This document shows positions 1 through 7,748 of a stretch of 64,000 bases of DNA, in pieces (position 1 is the stretch's first letter; each line of letters begins with the position of its first letter). The DNA is from Fibrobacter sp. GTDB taxonomy: Bacteria; Fibrobacterota; Fibrobacteria; Fibrobacterales; Fibrobacteraceae. Both the position numbers and the translations under genes were made by a program. Location of the stretch: NCBI GenBank assembly GCA_024398965.1, contig JAKSIF010000006.1:100386-164385 (forward strand), given 5' to 3'. Below the pieces are notes generated by a model. That model was not told where the DNA came from. It did not search any database and saw nothing but the letters and a program-made list of their open reading frames with translations.

Positions 1-2
1 AA

Positions 3-374
3 AATGAACGTCACCGCTTTCCCTACAGTTACGATCTTGGCAGTCTTTGGCAGGAATGGCAGAAGGTTCCCTTTGTGTTTGGCGCCTGGCTTGTTTCCAA
101 GAAGGCCCTGGATCCAGAATTGAAACCGATTCTTGATCGCTATCTGCAGGACACCAAGGCCAGTGTCGAGAAATTTCGTGCCAATCCCTCTGCAGCCTTG
201 GATAAGTGGCTTGCCAGGTATCCGGTAAACCTGCCCCGTGCCGTGGTGGATGATTATTACAGCGCGCTGGACTATCGATTTACCGATGAGCGAAAGAAAT
301 CCCTGGAGTTGTTCTACAAATGTGCTTCTGTTCAGGGACTGATCGCAGAAGTTCCTGCCTTGGAATTTTTATAA
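3..374 (+). CDS. mqnA: Chorismate dehydratase MqnA, C-terminal part (partial at window start)
   Basis: The open frame runs in from the window edge and gives the last 123 residues. The segment reading YDLGSLWQEW...VPFVFGAWLV matches the family's DLGxxWxxxTGLPFVFAxW signature, and the tail (a Tyr-rich YYSALDYRF stretch, then a helix ending in a GLI) matches the end of MqnA. In this family the enzyme dehydrates chorismate to 3-enolpyruvyl-benzoate, the first step of the futalosine route to menaquinone; it is a soluble protein with a periplasmic-binding-protein-like fold. MqnD shares the fold, so a distant paralogue cannot be fully excluded. The gene ends 33 nt before the response regulator and is on the same strand. 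Confidence 0.75.
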   Translation, partial: NERHRFPYSYDLGSLWQEWQKVPFVFGAWLVSKKALDPELKPILDRYLQDTKASVEKFRANPSAALDKWLARYPVNLPRAVVDDYYSALDYRFTDERKKSLELFYKCASVQGLIAEVPALEFL

Positions 375-407
375 TGTGAAATAGGATTAGGGAAGTGAAG
401 GGTTAAA

Positions 408-1277
408 ATGGTTGAAGAAAAGATTCTTATCGTAGACGACAATGCGGAAGTCATTGCCGATACTACCAAGCTCTTGACCCAGGTGGGTTACAGCGTTCTT
501 TCGTTTACCTCTGGTGAGGAAGCTCTGGAGTTTCTGGAAGAAAACCGCGTGGACCTGGTTCTGCTGGACATCAACATGCCTAGCCTGAATGGCTACGAGG
601 TCTGTACCAGGATTCGCCAGCAGTATGCTCTGGATGATCTTCCGGTAATCTTCTTGACCAGCCGTGAGGATACGGACAGTGTGACCAAGGGATTCCAGGC
701 TGGCGCTTCCGATTTTGTCAGCAAGAGCTCCATTTCGGATATCCTGCTTGCCCGCGTGAATGTCCATATTCGACTTTCCAGATCCCTTCGTAATTTGCGA
801 GATATTTCCTTGACCGATGACATGACCGGCTGTTTCAACCGTCGCCATGGAATGTACTCTCTGCGGGAATGGTTCTCTAGGCATAAGCGTTACGGGAACC
901 AGTTCGCCATGATCTACTTTGACCTGAATGGACTGAAGGCGGTGAATGACATTCACGGCCATCAGGCGGGAGACCTGTTGCTACGTTCCGTGGTGAACGC
1001 GGCCAAGGAAATCCTTCGCGAAACGGACCTGCTGTTCCGTATGGGCGGTGACGAGTTCATGGTGATTTGCCCCGAGACAGACAAGGCTGGTGCTTTTGCC
1101 TGCGTAGAACGTATGCAGAAGGCAATCGCCTCCATTACGATTGTAGACAAGAAGGTTTCTTTCGCCTATGGTATTGCCCACTCCTCCGAGGACTACAAGG
1201 AAGTGGATGACATGATGCACAGTGCAGACGTTTCTATGTATGAATGCAAGAAGAAGATGAAAAAGGTTAGAGGATAA
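408..1277 (+). CDS. Response regulator with GGDEF (diguanylate cyclase) output
   Basis: 289 residues. A receiver domain covers about 1-122, with the acidic pair D10/D11, phosphoacceptor D54 (LVLLDINMP), T84 and K106. A GGDEF domain covers about 130-285: the active-site loop is an intact GGDEF at 213-217, and an RxxD inhibitory site (RETD, 204-207) sits exactly five residues before it. It should therefore make cyclic di-GMP under phosphorylation control and be product-inhibited. A Shine-Dalgarno GAAGGG precedes the ATG. No histidine kinase is adjacent, so the partner must be encoded elsewhere. This is a WspR/PleD-like architecture with a single receiver. Confidence 0.93.
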   Translation: MVEEKILIVDDNAEVIADTTKLLTQVGYSVLSFTSGEEALEFLEENRVDLVLLDINMPSLNGYEVCTRIRQQYALDDLPVIFLTSREDTDSVTKGFQAGASDFVSKSSISDILLARVNVHIRLSRSLRNLRDISLTDDMTGCFNRRHGMYSLREWFSRHKRYGNQFAMIYFDLNGLKAVNDIHGHQAGDLLLRSVVNAAKEILRETDLLFRMGGDEFMVICPETDKAGAFACVERMQKAIASITIVDKKVSFAYGIAHSSEDYKEVDDMMHSADVSMYECKKKMKKVRG

Positions 1278-1293
1278 AGTTTAAAGGGTAAAG

Positions 1294-1330
1294 AAAAAGC
1301 ATCAGTGTGAAACTGGTGCTTTTTTGCTTT
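1294..1330. terminator. Bidirectional Rho-independent terminator
   Basis: The stem AGCATCAGT / ACTGGTGCT (1298-1306 with 1312-1320, one G-T pair) has a five-base loop, a T-run on the plus side and an A-run on the left. It can end both the regulator gene and the convergent eda gene. Confidence 0.8.
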
Positions 1331-1362
1331 TTAAGGTTGATGTCGTCGCTATGTTCAGGTGC

Positions 1363-2001
1363 TTACAAGGCTGCGCGGACGGCGTCCAGCAACTCTGTTA
1401 GGCGGCGCTCGATTTCGTTCCAGTTGCCTTCGGCCATAAGCTTGGCACTGAAGATGCTTCCGCCAAAGGCCAGCAGGTTGGCTCCAGCCTTCAGGTAGTC
1501 GCCAGCGTTTTCCGCGTTCACGCCACTGCAGGCGAGGAGCGGAATGTCGCGGAAGGGGCCGCGAAGCGCCTTGATGTATTTCGGGCCGCCTACGCAATCC
1601 ACTGGGAAAATCTTTACGGCGGTGGCGCCAAGGTCGTAGGCTTTCTGCACTTCGGTAGGAGTCAGGGCGCCTGGAATAATCGGTGTATTCTGAGCTGCGG
1701 CGGTTCGAATAATGTTGCTTCGGGTATTGGGCGTCACGATGAAACTGGCGCCTGCCAGCAAGGCTTTTTCGAGGTCTTTGTCGTGGCGGACGGTGCCTGC
1801 GCCGACGGCGATGTCGTAGGGCTTGCATGCATCGCGCAAGGCGGTGATGATTTCTGCAGCGCCATCGGTATTCATGGTGACTTCAATGGCCTTAAGGCCG
1901 CACTTGGCTGCAGTCTGCGCGCAAAGTTCCTCGGATCCCTTAGGGATGTCGCGGAGGATGCCGATAACTGGCATATCTTTTAAAAAATCAAGTAAATCCA
2001 T
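1363..2001 (-). CDS. eda: KDPG / 4-hydroxy-2-oxoglutarate aldolase
   Basis: 212 residues, the normal length for the family. It is a TIM-barrel class I aldolase: E40 lies in IEVTMNT, the GAGTV motif follows, and the Schiff-base lysine K130 lies in AVKIFPV. The family cleaves 2-keto-3-deoxy-6-phosphogluconate to pyruvate and glyceraldehyde-3-phosphate. The arginine that follows the catalytic Glu in the E. coli enzyme (TLRT) is Asn here (TMNT), so substrate preference may differ. No edd or kdgK lies beside it, so it may serve uronate or hexonate breakdown. There is no usable Shine-Dalgarno: a TATATT box ends 6 nt before the ATG, which suggests a leaderless message. Confidence 0.88.
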   Translation of the reverse strand: MDLLDFLKDMPVIGILRDIPKGSEELCAQTAAKCGLKAIEVTMNTDGAAEIITALRDACKPYDIAVGAGTVRHDKDLEKALLAGASFIVTPNTRSNIIRTAAAQNTPIIPGALTPTEVQKAYDLGATAVKIFPVDCVGGPKYIKALRGPFRDIPLLACSGVNAENAGDYLKAGANLLAFGGSIFSAKLMAEGNWNEIERRLTELLDAVRAAL

Positions 2002-2097
2002 GCCCTAAATATACAAGAAAAAATAGAAGGCGAAAACTATAAAAAGATGTTTTGACTTTATCCGTTTCCGAAGAGATGAATGCTTTACAGGAAATGA

Positions 2098-2132
2098 AAA
2101 ATGCCGACGTTTTATCGCCGGCATTTTGATGT
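2098..2132 (-). terminator. Terminator of the GH9 gene
   Basis: Inverted arms AATGCCG / CGGCATT with an AT-rich loop are followed on the minus strand by a T-run. It lies just past the stop of the minus-strand cellulase gene. Confidence 0.75.
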
Positions 2133-2151
2133 TTTTAAAGTATCGAGGTGC

Positions 2152-5100
2152 TTACTTCACCTTGAAAGCCTTGGAGGCAAGAACCTTGTTGCCAGAAACC
2201 AGCTTTGCAATAAGGGTTCCGCGCTTGGGAAGTTCCTCGAAGCGGACTTCGCCATAGGTGCCTTCGAAAGACCTGCTCATCAGCTGGTTGCCCAGCAGGT
2301 CGAAGATCTTGAGGGACTTTACGCCCTGGGCGTTAGTCTGGACAAAAAGACTTTGGCCGGTAACGAACATTTTGGCGCTTGCTGCAGGGACGGCAACCTT
2401 GATTGCTTCGGTGCTATCGATAGGCGTTTCGATGACGCGGTCTGCGGTTTCGTTTACAGGACCGTAACCCCACAGGAGTTTGCCCTTGCTACGAATGACG
2501 ATATAGGGGGCGGCAGGGGCTTCCTGGTAGTCGCCCTGGTCCTTATCCCAAGTAGGGGCGCCTGCGTAGGCCGGCATATTCTTGTCTGCTTTGTGAATAC
2601 CGAAACTCCAGCTCTTAGAAACATCATACTTGGCTGGTTCGCGTGATGTTTCGCATCCTTCACCCATGTTTACGCCTGAGCTTGTAGAAATGTCCATTCG
2701 TACACGACCTCCAGCCACTACGGAATCAAGTACGATGGGTAGGGCCCAGGTGTAGTTCTTTGTCGCTGAATCGTAAGAGTCTTCGACCTTTTGCAAGGAC
2801 TTATTGCCGCGAATGGCATTTGTTATGGCCTTGTCATTGGGACACGGTTTGTTGAACCCGGCTTGGTCATAAGCCTGACAAATATTCAAATCAAACATGA
2901 TGTTGCAACTGGAAACTTCCTCTTCGGGAGCCTCGAAATAGATGTACACCACCACACTATCCAGTTGTTCCAAGGTGTGGTTGATGAAGCCCACATTATA
3001 TACGTCCATATCACCCCAAGCGTAGTGATACAATTCTGCCTGAATCATATCCATACTAAAGGGGGAAGCGTCAGTAGTTTTGCAATTGTCGCACTTCTTT
3101 TCGTAGTAGTCGTTGCCGCCATTGCTTAGAATGGTGAGAGAGGATGTAAGGACTGCGGATGCGTCAAGACAAACATCAGATATATGGTAATCCTCCCAAC
3201 TCATGCTGGAAGGAACCATGGAATTCTTGCTGTTTGGGGGTGTGCCACCAAAAAGAGCTCCAACAGGGCGCACATACTTGTAATTCCAAGCAGGAGTGTT
3301 CTTGCCTTCGGGATTGGAAGCTCTATGGAATGGATGGTTGTCGTTCTTGTCACCCACGCCATAGACAAAGGAAATATCCCAGGGATTTACGCCCAGGAGG
3401 TAGTTCAGCTGGTTGATTCCCAATTGCATAAACTTACTGGAGTTCCAGTTCTGCTTACCACCTTCGGGTAGGTTTATTTCCTCAAGATCCTTGGTTACAT
3501 CGGCATAGGCCAAAACATCAATAGTGTTTCCTACATAATAGCGGTTGTATAGCCAAGGTGATATCGAAGACATGTCGTACCACGTAGAACCATAGGAAAG
3601 ATTACTTGCGAATCCTGTCATAGAGGGGACGGCTATGGAGGATGTTCCTGAGCTACTTAGGAACGTTAGGTTATTGGCGAGGTTGTATGCGACTTTTTCT
3701 GCATAAGACTGTCGGTTGTCTTCGCTGATTCCATACTTTGATGCAGTATCTTTGTCTTTCAGGAGTAGCTTGTAGAAACCGTAGAGGGCAAAAGTCGTAG
3801 AGTTGCTCCAGTCAGTCGTATGGATTTTTCTCATGCCGTCTCGGGTATGTGCCATCCAACCGCCATTAAAGAAGCCTGTAGTGCTTTCCTGCTGAACGCC
3901 AATGGTCTTGTCTTCTACGGCGTCATTCAGGTAGTTCATTTCCTTTGTTTTTTCGTAGGTTGCGTAATGGAGCGCGATTGCTGCAATGGCCAGCTTGTCA
4001 TGGTAATAGGAACTACCCATATAGGCGGGAGATCCCCAGCCGGCGGCTTCCTTGTTGTACACGAACTTCTTGCCATTGTCGTAGGTGTCCTTGCCTAGAG
4101 CCAGAGACTTGGCGAAGTCGTACATCTTTTCGGCAACGGTAAGACAGCTGTCAGCAAAATCTTTATCGTACTTGGCGTACAGCTTTCCTACAATGGCAAG
4201 GCCTGCGGCAATTTCACCACCGACATTTGAACCGATTTCACCAAGGCGCAGGTCTCGCTCTGCAGAGCCTCCGCGACCAGTGACGGTCAAGGCATCCTGA
4301 GCTTCTGGGCGGCCCCACCAGCCATGATCGGAACCGAAATTGCCCACGGAAACGACCATGTTGTCTACGATACCCTTGGCGGCACGATAGGAATTGACAA
4401 AGAATGCTGCTCCATGGGCTGCTTCGCGAAGAACGTCGGGCACATCGTCTGTCTTTACAAAATCACCCTGGTTGTAGGCGTAATGGTCCACATCCTTTGC
4501 GGGATTGGTGGCGGACATTACGGCCAAAGTCATAAAGGCAAATGCCTGGGTCTGTGATTCCTTCAAATGGTCGCCGCAGTCGTACCAACCACCCTGTAAA
4601 TCACCTGCCTTTAAGGTAAAGTCTGCTACCGCATCATCGCCTAGCACGACCTTGCCAGATCCATCCTTGGTGTGGCTGGGACCGTGGAACCAGGATTGGG
4701 AATTGCCGCTACGTTGGATGCCGAAGAATTTCAGGGAGGCGTCCTTCACCATGGTGTAGACGTCATCGCTTACAATGAAGGTACTGGAAATTTCGCTGCC
4801 CACCTTGATGCGCAGGCGCTTTTCAGTAGGGACTGACTGGGGAATGTTTCCTATCTGGATGATTCCTGTGGTTCCAGTAAAATCAATTTTGTAACGCCTC
4901 ATGTCATTGCTTGCCGCGTTGGTACCTGCAATGATAGTCCAGTCGGAAGAAGTTTCTACTTCGCTGTTCTTAAAGGTTCCCGTGACCTTGGGGCTCAGGG
5001 ATTTGCCCATTTCGTCAACCACTTCGAATTCTTCGGCGGAACCTACAAAGTAGAACTGGCGTTCAGTATCCTTCTTCAGGTAACCTGCCTGGTTTACGCG

Positions 5101-5385
5101 GATTGGGGAAATCTTGGTATTGATGGCGTCGAGATAGGCCTGGTCCAGGGTGTCGGGCATCAGGGCGCCAGCTTCAAAACTAGCAGGGGTCCTGGGGATA
5201 TCGAGGACACCGATTTTTTTGGTAATGGTTGTGTCAAACTTGTCTATGACCTTGTCGTCCCAGGTCAGGGGCCATGTGGGGCGAATCAGGTCGTAGGGTG
5301 TGGTGGCGGCAACGGCTGCTGTTCCAGAGAGAGCTGCAATAGCAGTGGCTGCCATAAAATGGGTTGCTTTTTTATTACAAGACAT
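2152..5385 (-). CDS. Exported glycoside hydrolase family 9 (cellulase-type) with C-terminal sorting-like tail
   Basis: 1077 residues. A signal peptide occupies about 1-27 (cleavage near AVAA). An Ig-like GH9 N-terminal domain spans about 92-205 (PIRVNQAGYL). The catalytic (alpha/alpha)6 domain spans about 210-760, with GGWYDCGDH (265-273) carrying the two catalytic aspartates and the LLGVNPWDISFVYG and HPFHR motifs downstream. The position of the usual catalytic-acid Glu (NE) reads S736-D737, which is odd. About 770-990 is uncharacterised, and the last 80 residues (SLKIFDLLGNQL...) resemble type IX secretion C-terminal domains. It likely hydrolyses beta-1,4-glucan outside the cell. AGGA lies 7 nt before the ATG. 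A clear promoter and a perfect palindrome precede it. Confidence 0.9.
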   Translation of the reverse strand: MSCNKKATHFMAATAIAALSGTAAVAATTPYDLIRPTWPLTWDDKVIDKFDTTITKKIGVLDIPRTPASFEAGALMPDTLDQAYLDAINTKISPIRVNQAGYLKKDTERQFYFVGSAEEFEVVDEMGKSLSPKVTGTFKNSEVETSSDWTIIAGTNAASNDMRRYKIDFTGTTGIIQIGNIPQSVPTEKRLRIKVGSEISSTFIVSDDVYTMVKDASLKFFGIQRSGNSQSWFHGPSHTKDGSGKVVLGDDAVADFTLKAGDLQGGWYDCGDHLKESQTQAFAFMTLAVMSATNPAKDVDHYAYNQGDFVKTDDVPDVLREAAHGAAFFVNSYRAAKGIVDNMVVSVGNFGSDHGWWGRPEAQDALTVTGRGGSAERDLRLGEIGSNVGGEIAAGLAIVGKLYAKYDKDFADSCLTVAEKMYDFAKSLALGKDTYDNGKKFVYNKEAAGWGSPAYMGSSYYHDKLAIAAIALHYATYEKTKEMNYLNDAVEDKTIGVQQESTTGFFNGGWMAHTRDGMRKIHTTDWSNSTTFALYGFYKLLLKDKDTASKYGISEDNRQSYAEKVAYNLANNLTFLSSSGTSSIAVPSMTGFASNLSYGSTWYDMSSISPWLYNRYYVGNTIDVLAYADVTKDLEEINLPEGGKQNWNSSKFMQLGINQLNYLLGVNPWDISFVYGVGDKNDNHPFHRASNPEGKNTPAWNYKYVRPVGALFGGTPPNSKNSMVPSSMSWEDYHISDVCLDASAVLTSSLTILSNGGNDYYEKKCDNCKTTDASPFSMDMIQAELYHYAWGDMDVYNVGFINHTLEQLDSVVVYIYFEAPEEEVSSCNIMFDLNICQAYDQAGFNKPCPNDKAITNAIRGNKSLQKVEDSYDSATKNYTWALPIVLDSVVAGGRVRMDISTSSGVNMGEGCETSREPAKYDVSKSWSFGIHKADKNMPAYAGAPTWDKDQGDYQEAPAAPYIVIRSKGKLLWGYGPVNETADRVIETPIDSTEAIKVAVPAASAKMFVTGQSLFVQTNAQGVKSLKIFDLLGNQLMSRSFEGTYGEVRFEELPKRGTLIAKLVSGNKVLASKAFKVK

Positions 5386-5396
5386 ATGATTTTCCT

Positions 5397-5418
5397 AACC
5401 AAATAACGTTATTTGGTT
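5397..5418. promoter_or_regulatory. Perfect 22-bp palindrome, operator-like, upstream of GH9 gene
   Basis: The half-site AACCAAATAAC is followed immediately by its exact reverse complement, giving a centre of AACGTT. It lies 2 nt downstream of the -10 box and touches the Shine-Dalgarno, so it covers the expected transcription start. An AT-rich symmetric site with a central CG resembles LacI-family operators; the regulator identity is inference. Confidence 0.65.
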
Positions 5419-5420
5419 CC

Positions 5421-5449
5421 AATATAAAAAGATTGCTGGAATCTTACAA
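5421..5449 (-). promoter_or_regulatory. Promoter of the GH9 gene
   Basis: On the minus strand, -35 TTGTAA (5444-5449), a 17-bp spacer and -10 TATATT (5421-5426) lie just ahead of the palindrome. Confidence 0.6.
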
Positions 5450-5503
5450 GCGTTTGTTACAAATATCTTGCAATGTTTGGTTTAAATGAAAATAAGAGTG
5501 GTA

Positions 5504-6709
5504 TTATTCAAATCTCAATGCTTCGATAGGATCCAGTCGGCTGGCCTTTCGGGCGGGATACCATCCGAAGAAAACGCCTGTCATGAAGCAGACGCCAAAG
5601 CTGACCACGACGCTTGTCAGTGACACGCTCATGGGCCAGTTTAGAATGGACTTTACCGCCTGGGAGGCGCCGATGCCCAGGGCGATTCCGATGAGGCCGC
5701 CCAGCAGGCTGATGGCAACGGATTCAAAAAGGAACTGCAGGAGAATGTCGCGACCCCGGGCACCGATGGCCATGCGTAGCCCGATTTCCTTGGTGCGTTC
5801 CGTAACGGAGACATACATGATGTTCATGATGCCGATACCGCCAACAAACAAGCTGATGCCTGCAATTACCGTAAGGACTAAGGACAACATATCGGAAGTG
5901 TTGGTCATCATTGTGATCATTTCTTCCTGGGTGAAGATGCGGAAGGGGTCCGTAGGACGAGTCCATTGGCGGCGTTCCTTCAGGATGCCCATGATTTCTT
6001 CGGTAGCCTGTTCCGCATAGCCTTCGCCGATGGTGTTTGCAAAAATCTGGCGGATTTCCGTGGTGGCGTTAAAGCGTTTCATCACCGTCTGGTAGGGAGC
6101 GAAGATGACGTCGTCCTGGTCCTGCCCGAAGTCGCCGCCGCCCTTGCCTTTAAGGGTGCCGATGACTTTCAGCGGGATGCTCTTGTACCTGATGGTTTTT
6201 CCCAGAGGGTTGCCTTCGGGGAACAGGTTCTTGACAACGGTCTGTCCGATGACGCAGACTTTTGCCATACGGTCGGCGTTGTCGTCAAACATGACGCCTT
6301 CGTCGATTTCGTAATTACGGATTTTGAGATAGTCCGACGAAATGCCGCTAAGGGCCGTGGGGGAGTTGTTGTTCCCTGCAATGGCTTGCCCGCCGGCGGT
6401 AATCATGGGGGACACTGCATCGATGTACTGCGCCTCTTCCCGAAGGGCGATGACGTCGGCCTCTTCCAGGGAAACAGCCGATTCCGTCTGGACGCCGCCA
6501 CGACGGTCCCGGTTCGGCATGATGATGATGGCGTTGGTGCCCATGGATGTCATCTGGTCCTTGATGGACTGCTTGGAGCCTTCGCCCATGGCCACCATGG
6601 CGATGACGGCTGCCACACCGATGACGATGCCTAACACCGAAAGGAAGGTCCGCATGCGGTTGCGGAACAAAGCCTTCAACGCAATTTTCATCAGGACAAA
6701 CGGACTCAT
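5504..6709 (-). CDS. MacB/FtsX-type ABC transporter permease
   Basis: 401 residues. A membrane helix near 20-42 (FRNRMRTFLSVLGIVIGVAAVIAM) is followed by a large periplasmic MacB-PCD-like domain (about 45-270). Three C-terminal helices (about 280-390) end in YPARKASRLDPIEALRFE, the conserved family tail. Such permeases act as mechanotransmission proteins that export peptides, lipoproteins or drugs with an outer-membrane partner. The ATG overlaps the stop of the upstream ATPase (TGATG), so the two are translationally coupled. No HlyD-type adaptor or TolC gene is adjacent, so the substrate cannot be told. Confidence 0.9.
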   Translation of the reverse strand: MSPFVLMKIALKALFRNRMRTFLSVLGIVIGVAAVIAMVAMGEGSKQSIKDQMTSMGTNAIIIMPNRDRRGGVQTESAVSLEEADVIALREEAQYIDAVSPMITAGGQAIAGNNNSPTALSGISSDYLKIRNYEIDEGVMFDDNADRMAKVCVIGQTVVKNLFPEGNPLGKTIRYKSIPLKVIGTLKGKGGGDFGQDQDDVIFAPYQTVMKRFNATTEIRQIFANTIGEGYAEQATEEIMGILKERRQWTRPTDPFRIFTQEEMITMMTNTSDMLSLVLTVIAGISLFVGGIGIMNIMYVSVTERTKEIGLRMAIGARGRDILLQFLFESVAISLLGGLIGIALGIGASQAVKSILNWPMSVSLTSVVVSFGVCFMTGVFFGWYPARKASRLDPIEALRFE

Positions 6710-7527
6710 CAGGCACCCTCCCCGCGACGGACTTCGCCGGAGGCTTTGCTTGAATCTTCGTCGGCTCCGGAATCGTCGTCAAAAACTTCGGGCGGAGGCA
6801 GCGCCTCAAGGGCTGCGCGGGCGTCCGCCACGTTCTCGTTGATTACATCCTTTTTCAGGAGGCCGTCCCGTAGTGTAATAGTGCGTCCGCTGAAGGTGGC
6901 GATGTCCGGCTCGTGGGTCACGAAGGCGATGGTCTTTCCCTGGCGGTGCAGTTCCTGGAAGATCATCATGATTTCGTAACTGGTGCGGGTGTCCAGGTTT
7001 CCTGTGGCTTCGTCTGCGAGAATGATGACAGGGTCGTTGACAAGGGCGCGGGCGATGGCCACACGTTGCTGCTGACCGCCGGACATCTGGTTGGGCAGGT
7101 GGTTCATGCGGTCCTGAAGCCCCACCATTTCCAGGGCTTTTATGGCGCGTCGCCGGCGTTCCGAGGCGGATATCCTGGAATTATAAAGCAGGGGCAGTTC
7201 CACGTTCTCTAACGCGGTAGTGCGACTCAGCAAGTTGTAACTCTGAAAGACAAAACCCAGTTTCTGGTTACGAATGCGGGCAAGGGCGTCCCGCTTCAGC
7301 CTTTCGGTATGTTCCCCGTCCAAAATGTAGTGGCCGCTGGTAGGCTTGTCCATGCATCCAAGGATGTTCAGCATGGTGGACTTGCCGGACCCGCTGGTGC
7401 CCATGATCGTTACGAATTCTCCCTGGCGGATGTCAAAACTAACGCCTCGAAGGGCGTGGACGGTTTCGTCGCCCATTTTGAAGTCTCGCCGCAGGTTTTG
7501 TACCGATAGAATGGATTTTTCGCACAT
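6709..7527 (-). CDS. ABC transporter ATPase, MacB/LolD type
   Basis: 272 residues. Walker A is GTSGSGKS (43-50), the signature is MSGGQ (148-152), Walker B is VIILADE (167-173), and the H-loop is FVTHEP. The layout and the GxLGPSGSGKST-like start are typical of the MacB/LolD subgroup, which pairs with single FtsX-type permeases like the next gene. A 40-residue acidic tail (DDDSGADEDSS) extends past the usual end. The ATG has no good Shine-Dalgarno. Together with the permease it forms a two-gene operon read away from the OmpA gene. Confidence 0.9.
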   Translation of the reverse strand: MCEKSILSVQNLRRDFKMGDETVHALRGVSFDIRQGEFVTIMGTSGSGKSTMLNILGCMDKPTSGHYILDGEHTERLKRDALARIRNQKLGFVFQSYNLLSRTTALENVELPLLYNSRISASERRRRAIKALEMVGLQDRMNHLPNQMSGGQQQRVAIARALVNDPVIILADEATGNLDTRTSYEIMMIFQELHRQGKTIAFVTHEPDIATFSGRTITLRDGLLKKDVINENVADARAALEALPPPEVFDDDSGADEDSSKASGEVRRGEGA

Positions 7528-7638
7528 TATTGCAAAGTTAGATGTTTTTGATACTCAAAAAGTTGCGTTAAATCACAAAAAGGGGGTGGTGTTGAGAGAA
7601 AAGCAATGAAATATGGTGTATCAAGGATAGTGCGCCCC

Positions 7639-7666
7639 TTGAACTTTGTTACAAAAAAGCTACATT
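7639..7666 (+). promoter_or_regulatory. Possible promoter of the OmpA/TSP3 gene
   Basis: TTGAAC (7639-7644), a 16-bp spacer and TACATT (7661-7666) would give an mRNA leader of about 75 nt before the ATG at 7749. The match is moderate. Confidence 0.35.
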
Positions 7667-7748
7667 TCCCCGTCGAATGTACAAAAAATGGTCCGTATGG
7701 GTTTTGGATTCCATTTTTAAACGGATCATGAATTCTAGAGGAGATACA

